DNA from: Nonomuraea sp. NEAU-A123 | GTDB taxonomy: Bacteria > Actinomycetota > Actinomycetes > Streptosporangiales > Streptosporangiaceae | Direction of reading: 5' to 3' | Assembly (NCBI RefSeq): GCF_018603905.1 | Contig: NZ_JAHFZZ010000001.1 | Span: forward strand, 620,001-684,000 | DNA length: 64,000 nt | In this document: positions 58,641 through 64,000 of the stretch, one piece after another | Position numbering within the stretch: position 1 is the stretch's first letter | Layout of the letters: the number at the start of each line of letters is the position of its first letter | Made by a program: the position numbers and the translations under genes | Notes under the pieces: generated by a model | Databases searched by the model: none | Told to the model about the DNA's origin: nothing | The model's input: only the letters and a program-made list of their open reading frames with translations

Positions 58641-59690
58641 TCAGACGCGGTCGAGATCGCCGAAACCCGGGGCGGCGCCGGCGCGGACCATGCCGTCGGC
58701 GCCGACGGAGTCATCGGTGCTGATCGGGTTTCCCCAGACCAGCGCCTCGTAGTAGGTCGTGTTGGGAATGGCCATGCACAGGTGCTGGTTGACGAGCCCC
58801 ATGCCGTGAACCTCGGCGCGGAGCCCGAAGCTCTCGGCGAGATGGGCGATGCGCATGGCTCCGGTGACGCCGCCCTTGAAGATGGCCGAGGTGCGTACGT
58901 GCGTGGCGGTGCCGGCGCTGATGAAGTCGGCGATGTTCATGTGGGAGCCGTCGCTCGTCTCCCCGACCAGCAGTGGCACCGACACCCGCTCGGCCAGCCA
59001 GCGGTGGCTCGTGATGTTGAACTCCCGCATCGGCTCCTCGTACCACAGGAAGTCGAGGTCGGAGAGCGCCCGCCCGAGGTGGATCGCGTCGGCGAGGTCG
59101 AACCCGGCGGAGCCGTCGTACATCAGCGGGAAGCCGTCCCCGACGTGCTCGCGCAGCCGGCGGGCCAGTTCGGCGTCACGGCGGCCGTCGCCCCAGGCGT
59201 GCAGCTTGATAGCGCCGAAGCCCCGCTCGACGCACTGGTCGGCGATATCGAGGTACTCCTCGATCGAGGAGTAGGTCACGGTCGACGCGTAGGCCGGGAT
59301 GGCATCCCGGAAGTTGCCGAGAAGTCCGTGCACGGGCAGCCCCGAGAGCCGGCCGGCGATGTCCCACAGCGCGACGTCCACCAGGCCGAGGAAGTAGAGC
59401 GGGAACTCCTCGATGCGGTCGAGCTCCCACATGCGGTGCCACAGCCATTCGCGGCGCAGCGCGTCCTGGCCGATCAGCTCGTCACGGACCCGGCGCTCGA
59501 CGAGGTCGGCGGCGATGACGCCGCGAGGTGTCGGCGCGCTGCCCACCACACCGTCCTCGGTACGGACCCTCAGGACGCCGCCGGTGCGCTCCGGCTCGGA
59601 TCCGGGCAGACCGTCACGCCAGCGGAACGGCTGCTGGGCGGGCAGTCGCACCTGATCGACCCAGACGTCCTGGATCGTCGTTCCGCTCAA
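58641..59690 (-). CDS. Mandelate racemase/muconate-lactonizing-type dehydratase (enolase superfamily)
   Basis: The 349-aa protein has the enolase-superfamily capping domain and barrel with KxH (K162, H164 in AIKLHAWGD) and metal ligands D192 (LMYDGSAGF), E218 (WYEEPM) and E244 (VGETSDG). Later HGMGLVNQHL completes the barrel. Members dehydrate sugar acids such as galactonate, rhamnonate or glucarate. TTG 59690 overlaps the GntR stop (TTGA), with AAGGAG 7 nt upstream. It links sugar import to acid-sugar catabolism. Confidence 0.87.
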   Translation of the reverse strand: MSGTTIQDVWVDQVRLPAQQPFRWRDGLPGSEPERTGGVLRVRTEDGVVGSAPTPRGVIAADLVERRVRDELIGQDALRREWLWHRMWELDRIEEFPLYFLGLVDVALWDIAGRLSGLPVHGLLGNFRDAIPAYASTVTYSSIEEYLDIADQCVERGFGAIKLHAWGDGRRDAELARRLREHVGDGFPLMYDGSAGFDLADAIHLGRALSDLDFLWYEEPMREFNITSHRWLAERVSVPLLVGETSDGSHMNIADFISAGTATHVRTSAIFKGGVTGAMRIAHLAESFGLRAEVHGMGLVNQHLCMAIPNTTYYEALVWGNPISTDDSVGADGMVRAGAAPGFGDLDRV

Positions 59691-60493
59691 GAGCGCTCCT
59701 TCGGGTCGTCGACGACGTTGAGCAGCCGATCTCTGATCCTGCGCTCGAACTGGGCCTGGGTCGTGTCGATATGCGCGATCATGGCGGCGGAGGCCTCCTC
59801 GGGCTCTCCCGCGGCGACAGCCTCCGCGACCGCGAGGTGCTCGCGCGCGGCGACCGTGAGCGATCCCGGAAGCTCGCCACGGAACAGCAGCAGGTCCGAC
59901 TGCTGGGCGAAATCGCGCAGGGTCGTCACCGAGGCCTGCAGGAACACGTTGCCGGAGGCGGACGCGACGGCGTCGTGGAAGAGCCGGTCGAAGCGCGCGA
60001 ACTCGCGGTGGTCGGATCCCGGCGCCGCGACGAGCGACTGCTCAGCCGCCTCACGGATCGCGCGCACCTGCAAGGGGGTGGCCAGGGTGGCAGCCCTGCG
60101 CGCCGTCTCGGCCTCGATGAGCCGGCGATGATCGAACATCATGAGCACGTGCTCAAGGTTGGTGGGCTGGAAGTAGGCCACCTGTTCTTCGGCCACGGCG
60201 TTGGAGGGAACGGCGACGAAGATGCCCGCGCCCTTGCGCACCGTGATCCGCCCTACCGCCGCCAGGACCTTGATGGCCTCGCGGGTCACCGTCCGGCCTG
60301 ACTGGAAGATCTCCGCGAGCTGTTGCTCGGTCGGAAGCCGGTCACCCGGTTGCAGCTTTCGCTCGGCGATGTAGACCAGCAGCCGTTCGGCCACCAGCTC
60401 GTAGCCGGGGCGGTAGCTCGTGGCCGCACGAGCGGGTTCGGGAGCGGGTTCGGACGGGGAGGCCCCCTCGTCGGGGGCGGCGCGTGGGCTCAT
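59687..60493 (-). CDS. GntR/FadR-family regulator
   Basis: The 268-aa protein has a GntR winged helix (about 36-95: LQPGDRLPTEQQLAEIFQSG, RTVTREAIKVLAAVGRITVR) and an FCD ligand domain with HRRLIEAETARRAA, FHDAVASASGNVFL and MIAHIDTTQAQFER. ATG 60493 follows GAGAGGG; an upstream ATG at 60532 is less likely. First gene of the dehydratase/beta-helix operon and divergent from the ABC importer. It should bind the palindromes at 60580 and 60676 and respond to a sugar acid. Confidence 0.88.
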   Translation of the reverse strand: MSPRAAPDEGASPSEPAPEPARAATSYRPGYELVAERLLVYIAERKLQPGDRLPTEQQLAEIFQSGRTVTREAIKVLAAVGRITVRKGAGIFVAVPSNAVAEEQVAYFQPTNLEHVLMMFDHRRLIEAETARRAATLATPLQVRAIREAAEQSLVAAPGSDHREFARFDRLFHDAVASASGNVFLQASVTTLRDFAQQSDLLLFRGELPGSLTVAAREHLAVAEAVAAGEPEEASAAMIAHIDTTQAQFERRIRDRLLNVVDDPKERS

Positions 60494-60579
60494 GTGACCC
60501 TCTCTGGTGTTCTTCGGCGCCGGGCGAAGCATCCGGTTCTAACTGGCGAGAAGCATGCCACATCGAGCGTGGATTGAAA

Positions 60580-60594
60580 ATAGATCAGATCTAT
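60580..60594. promoter_or_regulatory. GntR operator 1
   Basis: ATAGATCAGATCTAT is a perfect 7+1+7 palindrome, 86 bp upstream of the GntR start, in the divergent control region. Confidence 0.65.
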
Positions 60595-60675
60595 CTGGGG
60601 AACAGAGCGTTGACATCCCGGCCTTTGGCTCAAATACTTACGCTCCAACAGCCACAGATCGTGTTGGTTAGCCAA

Positions 60676-60688
60676 ATAGATCTGATAC
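60676..60688. promoter_or_regulatory. GntR operator 2
   Basis: ATAGATCTGATAC shares the ATAGATC half-site and the inverse of ATCAGATCTAT with operator 1, 43 bp before the binding-protein start. The pair suggests coordinated control of both arms. Confidence 0.55.
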
Positions 60689-60730
60689 TTCATCGGACGG
60701 CTGCGTCCTCACCCGAACGAAGGGGTCCCC

Positions 60731-62050
60731 ATGAGCAGTCGACCAGGCGGTCGTGTCGCAGTGATCACCGCGACAGGCGCCACCCTCGCCGCACTTCTCT
60801 CGCTGACCGCCTGCGGCGGCGGCCGGAGTGCCGACAAGCAACCCGCCGCCGACCCCAACGCCAAGATCGTGGTGTGGGCGGACGCCACTCGCGTCCCGAT
60901 GGTCCAGGAGTACCGGAAGTCGCACCCGGCGGCGAAGATCGATCTGGTCACCATCCCGAACGAGTCCGGCTACATCGAGACGAAGGTCCAGCTCGCCAAC
61001 CGTGCGGGACAGGGCTGGCCCGACGTCGTGTTCACCGGGGAGAACCTCGCGACGTTGCAGGCGAAGCCGTACGAATGGGCGGCCCCCCTCGACGGCCGGG
61101 TGAAGCAGGACGTCGTCGACGCGTTCGCGAAGAGCTCCGTCGGCAACTGCACCATCGCGGATCATCTCTACTGCCTGCAGAACGACATCGCCCAGACGGT
61201 GCTCTGGTACGACAAGGGCCTCATGAAGCAGTTCGGGTACACCGTCCCGAAGACCTGGAAGGAGTACCAGGAACTCGGCGCGAAGGTGGCCGCCGAACAC
61301 CCGGGCTACGTCGTCGGAGCGCTCGGCGCCCACGGCATGCTGTTCACCTACTACCAGTCGAGCGGATGCCCGCTGACCGACGTCAAGTCGGACACCACTG
61401 TCCGGATCAATCCCGCTGCGGTGGAGTGCACGCGCGTCGACGAGCTGCTCCAGCCGATGCTGGACAACGGGTCGGTCTCGCGGCTCGATGAGTTCGACCC
61501 CGCCTTCGTCGCCCTCGGAACCCAGCGGAAGATCCTCATGCTTCCGTTCGCGTCGTGGGCGGGCGACTTCGCGTTCAAGCCCACCTACAAGACACCGCCA
61601 GGCCAGCTCGCGGCGGCCCCGATGCCCACCTGGGAGGGCGAGAGCATCGGCTACTCCGGCGCGGTGGGCGGCGGGGTATGGGCCATGAGCAGGCACGCCG
61701 CCAACCCGCAGGGTGCCGCCGACCTCATCACCTGGCTCACCACCGACATCGGTCTGCAGAGCAAGCAACCCACCTACCCTGCCTACCGTCCGGCGGCGCA
61801 GGCATGGATGGCCGGCAAGGCGAATGACTCCTACTACGCCGAGGACCCCTCTCCGGTGTTCAAGGCGCAGGCTGACCTCATCCGCGAGAACTGGAAATAC
61901 ACCCGGTACGCGGCGACAGTCATCAACGGCTACAACGAGACGGTCGCCAAGGGCATCCAGGACAAAGGCAAGCTCGCCGACCTGATGCCGAAGTTCGGCG
62001 AGCAACTGACCCAGGCGGCCAAGGACGCGGGCTACACGGTGACCCCGTGA
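60731..62050 (+). CDS. ABC sugar-binding lipoprotein
   Basis: The 439-aa protein has a lipoprotein signal with lipobox LTAC (C28). It has the family 1 solute-binding fold, with KIVVWADATRVPMVQEYRKS at the start of the mature part, GQGWPDVVFTGENLATLQ and LMLPFASWAGDF. It captures a mono- or oligosaccharide outside the membrane. ATG 60731 follows GAAGGGG. The permease gene overlaps its stop by 4 bp (GTGA). Confidence 0.9.
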   Translation: MSSRPGGRVAVITATGATLAALLSLTACGGGRSADKQPAADPNAKIVVWADATRVPMVQEYRKSHPAAKIDLVTIPNESGYIETKVQLANRAGQGWPDVVFTGENLATLQAKPYEWAAPLDGRVKQDVVDAFAKSSVGNCTIADHLYCLQNDIAQTVLWYDKGLMKQFGYTVPKTWKEYQELGAKVAAEHPGYVVGALGAHGMLFTYYQSSGCPLTDVKSDTTVRINPAAVECTRVDELLQPMLDNGSVSRLDEFDPAFVALGTQRKILMLPFASWAGDFAFKPTYKTPPGQLAAAPMPTWEGESIGYSGAVGGGVWAMSRHAANPQGAADLITWLTTDIGLQSKQPTYPAYRPAAQAWMAGKANDSYYAEDPSPVFKAQADLIRENWKYTRYAATVINGYNETVAKGIQDKGKLADLMPKFGEQLTQAAKDAGYTVTP

Positions 62051-62928
62051 CCGAACCACGGAGGCGGCACGTCGCGCCGTACCTGTTCCTCGCGCCGTAT
62101 CTGGTGTTCCTCCTCATGTTCGGCGTGGTGCCCGCCGTCTACGCCGTGGGTATCTCGTTCGAGACCCCCGACGCGGCCTTCGCCGGGCTGGAGAACTGGG
62201 CGGCGGTGCTGACCGACGCCCGGCTCCTGCCGTCGGCGCGGAACGTCGTCACCTACCTGGGCATGTGGCTGCCGACCATGCTGCTGTTCGTCACCGGGCT
62301 GTCGCTGCTGGCCCACCACCACGGCGGCCGGATCTCGGCGGCGAGCCGCTTCGCCTGGTACCTGCCGGGCGCCGTCACCGGCGCGGCGGCGGCGCTGCTG
62401 TGGCTGTTCATGCTGAGCCCGGGAATCAGCCCGTTCTCGCCGCTGCTCCGGCTCGCCGGCGTCAGCTCCGGCACCGACCTGCTGGGCGGGCAGGGCCTAC
62501 CGGTCGTGCTCACCGTGATGGCCACGATGGTGACCGCCGGCGGCTGGATCGTCGTGGTGTACGCGGCGCTCAACACCGTGCCCGGCGAGATCCTCGAGGC
62601 CGCGAGGGTCGACGGAGCAAACGGCTGGCAGGTGACGATGCGCATCAAGGCGCCCCACATCCGGCCGCAGCTCGCCCTCATGCTGATCTCCAGCTTCGCC
62701 TACGGGACGCAGATCTTCGTCGAACCCCAGGTGCTGCGCTCGGCGTTCACCAGCCAGGTGAGCGAGACGTGGTCGCTGAACCAGCTCGCCTATTTCTTCG
62801 CCACGCAGCGCGGGAACTTCGGCATGGCCGCCGCGCTGTCACTCATGCTGCTCGGCGTGGGCCTGCTGGTGGCGGTCTTCGTGATCGCCAGAACCGATCT
62901 GTACGCGACCGGCAGCAGGAAGGGCTGA
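62047..62928 (+). CDS. ABC sugar permease (MalF-like)
   Basis: The 293-aa protein has six helices and the EAA loop EILEAARVDGANGWQVTMRI, followed by KAPHIRP, that contacts the ATPase. It starts with FLAPYLVFLLMFGVVPAVYA. First of two permeases; start GTG overlaps the binding-protein stop. Confidence 0.92.
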   Translation: MTEPRRRHVAPYLFLAPYLVFLLMFGVVPAVYAVGISFETPDAAFAGLENWAAVLTDARLLPSARNVVTYLGMWLPTMLLFVTGLSLLAHHHGGRISAASRFAWYLPGAVTGAAAALLWLFMLSPGISPFSPLLRLAGVSSGTDLLGGQGLPVVLTVMATMVTAGGWIVVVYAALNTVPGEILEAARVDGANGWQVTMRIKAPHIRPQLALMLISSFAYGTQIFVEPQVLRSAFTSQVSETWSLNQLAYFFATQRGNFGMAAALSLMLLGVGLLVAVFVIARTDLYATGSRKG

Positions 62929-62929
62929 C

Positions 62930-63859
62930 ATGACGAGCGACTCCGTGCCGGAACCAAGGGCGGACATGACAGCCGGCACCGGACCACCGCTGCGGCGCCG
63001 GGCGAGCGCGGTCATCGGGGCGACCGTCATGCTGGTCTCCGCCGCCGCGTTCGTCATCCCGCTGCTGTGGCTCGTGCTGGCGCCGACTCACACGCGCGAG
63101 CGCCTCACCGCCGGCGCGTCGCTGACGTTCGGATCCGTCGCCGACCTCGGCCGCGCCTGGTCCAACCTCATGACCTTCGGCGATGGCCTGGTCCTGGACT
63201 GGCTGGCGAACTCGATCGGCTACTCGGTGGCCGCGGTGATCCTCGCGCTGTTGATGGCGGTCCCCGCCGGTTACGCGCTCGCCATGTACGACTTCCCCGG
63301 GCGCCGGGCCGTGTTGAACGCCACCCTGGTGACGATGATCATTCCTCAGGCGGCGCTGATCCTTCCCCTCTACCTGGAGATGGTCGGGCTCCAACTGATC
63401 GACACCGTCTGGTCGGTCGTGCTTCCGAGCGCGTTCTTCCCCTTCGGGGTCTACCTCACCTACCTCTACTACAACGACAACCTTCCGCGCAGCCTCATCG
63501 AGGCCGCCCGGATGGACGGCGCGTCGGAGTGGCGGGCCTTCGTGTCCCTCGGCCTCCCCCTGGGCCGGCCCGCCCTTGGGCTCACCGGGTTCTTCTGCTT
63601 CGTGCAGGCGTGGAACCAGTACTTCTTGCCCTTCGTCATGCTCGCCGACGACTCCAAGTACAACCTCCAACTCGGCCTCCAGACGCTGATCAGCTCCACC
63701 GCCGCCGTCAATCCGTCCTACGGCGCGACGATCCTGCCCATCCACCAGCCGGAGGCGGCGCTCGCCGGGCTCGTCACCGTCGGACCCATCCTCGTGATCT
63801 TCCTCGTCGCGCAGCGGTACTTGCGGGCCGGACAGCTCGGCGGAGCTGTCAAGGGATGA
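62930..63859 (+). CDS. ABC sugar permease (MalG-like)
   Basis: The 309-aa protein has six helices, with the EAA motif SLIEAARMDGASEWRAFVSL and the C-terminal IFLVAQRYLRAG. ATG follows the first permease stop by 1 bp. No ATP-binding gene follows within the window; actinomycete CUT1 importers commonly borrow a shared MsiK-type ATPase. The last 141 bases (63860-64000) show no assignable gene. Confidence 0.92.
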   Translation: MTSDSVPEPRADMTAGTGPPLRRRASAVIGATVMLVSAAAFVIPLLWLVLAPTHTRERLTAGASLTFGSVADLGRAWSNLMTFGDGLVLDWLANSIGYSVAAVILALLMAVPAGYALAMYDFPGRRAVLNATLVTMIIPQAALILPLYLEMVGLQLIDTVWSVVLPSAFFPFGVYLTYLYYNDNLPRSLIEAARMDGASEWRAFVSLGLPLGRPALGLTGFFCFVQAWNQYFLPFVMLADDSKYNLQLGLQTLISSTAAVNPSYGATILPIHQPEAALAGLVTVGPILVIFLVAQRYLRAGQLGGAVKG

Positions 63860-64000
63860 TCAGCCACGTCCCCGCCACCGCGGCCGCTTCAGGAATGGGA
63901 TTCCGATCTCGGAACAGGGTCGCGCGGAATCGCAGACCCGCCCGATCAAGCAGGCGCTGATCAATCGTTGGCAGCGCTGATTCCGAGCGATGGCCGACAC

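Noticed and set aside
60731..63859. Broken ABC transporter because no ATPase gene
   Set aside because: Sugar importers in actinomycetes often rely on a shared ATPase encoded elsewhere, and the window ends shortly after.
1..64000. CRISPR array or rRNA operon
   Set aside because: No regularly spaced identical repeats with unique spacers and no rRNA sequence were seen; the repeats found are coding or short intergenic duplications.

Overview
The window is very GC-rich, with strong GC bias at third codon positions and many GTG/TTG starts. It carries SARP, LAL and MarR/HxlR regulators and secreted FN3/CBM glycan enzymes. It fits a filamentous actinomycete, most likely of the Streptosporangiaceae (Nonomuraea-like); that placement is inferred from gene content, not from a marker gene. 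There is no rRNA, no CRISPR array and no large biosynthetic gene cluster.

Layout. 0-3 kb: Sel1-repeat protein, TauE/SafE-cupredoxin membrane protein and SHOCT protein. 3-9 kb: a cell-wall block (CHAP amidase with six FG-GAP-like repeats, D-Ala-D-Ala dipeptidase, 1000-aa SARP regulator) lying between two inverted transposase remnants. 9-20 kb: a run of small regulator/redox pairs (HTH + Clp_N with an FAD monooxygenase, HxlR with an F420-reductase-like protein, MarR with a quinone oxidoreductase, HxlR with a SnoaL protein, Lrp/AsnC with an FAD monooxygenase, MarR with an AHL-lactonase-like MBL protein). Several have clear palindromic operators, and two promoter regions look leaderless. 20-27 kb: a secreted CE15 glucuronoyl esterase with FN3 and CBM2 domains, a RelE/ParE-like toxin, TPR, WD40 and HD proteins. 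27-40 kb: two two-component systems, gamma-glutamyltransferase, Baeyer-Villiger-type monooxygenase, SURF1, DUF3817, a degenerate double kinase-like protein, arylamine N-acetyltransferase, and a histidine kinase read in frame into a DUF4173 membrane protein.

40-47 kb is a D-amino-acid-type cluster (N-acyl-D-amino-acid deacylase, CYTH protein, PLP D-threonine-aldolase/D-serine-deaminase-like enzyme, RidA, an unknown Cys-motif protein), followed by LysE-TetR. Its intergenic regions are unusually repetitive. 47.5-51 kb holds a LAL regulator, a single-domain receiver and tRNA-Arg(CCG). Beyond the tRNA lies an accessory island (51.1-55.95 kb): frameshifted plasmid/ICE-type genes, a low-GC HTH-NACHT NTPase facing a small membrane protein gene, and fragments of LamG, excisionase and DUF3987 genes. 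56-64 kb is a carbohydrate locus: a GntR/FadR regulator, an enolase-superfamily dehydratase and a secreted beta-helix protein on the minus strand, divergent from an ABC sugar importer (binding protein and two permeases, no ATPase), with two matching palindromic sites between them.

The strongest candidates for something new are the tRNA-linked NACHT/small-membrane-protein pair, the kinase-DUF4173 fusion, the tandem pseudokinase, the mirror-symmetric leaderless promoter at 10.6 kb, and the duplicated 56-bp intergenic element at 43.3 kb.
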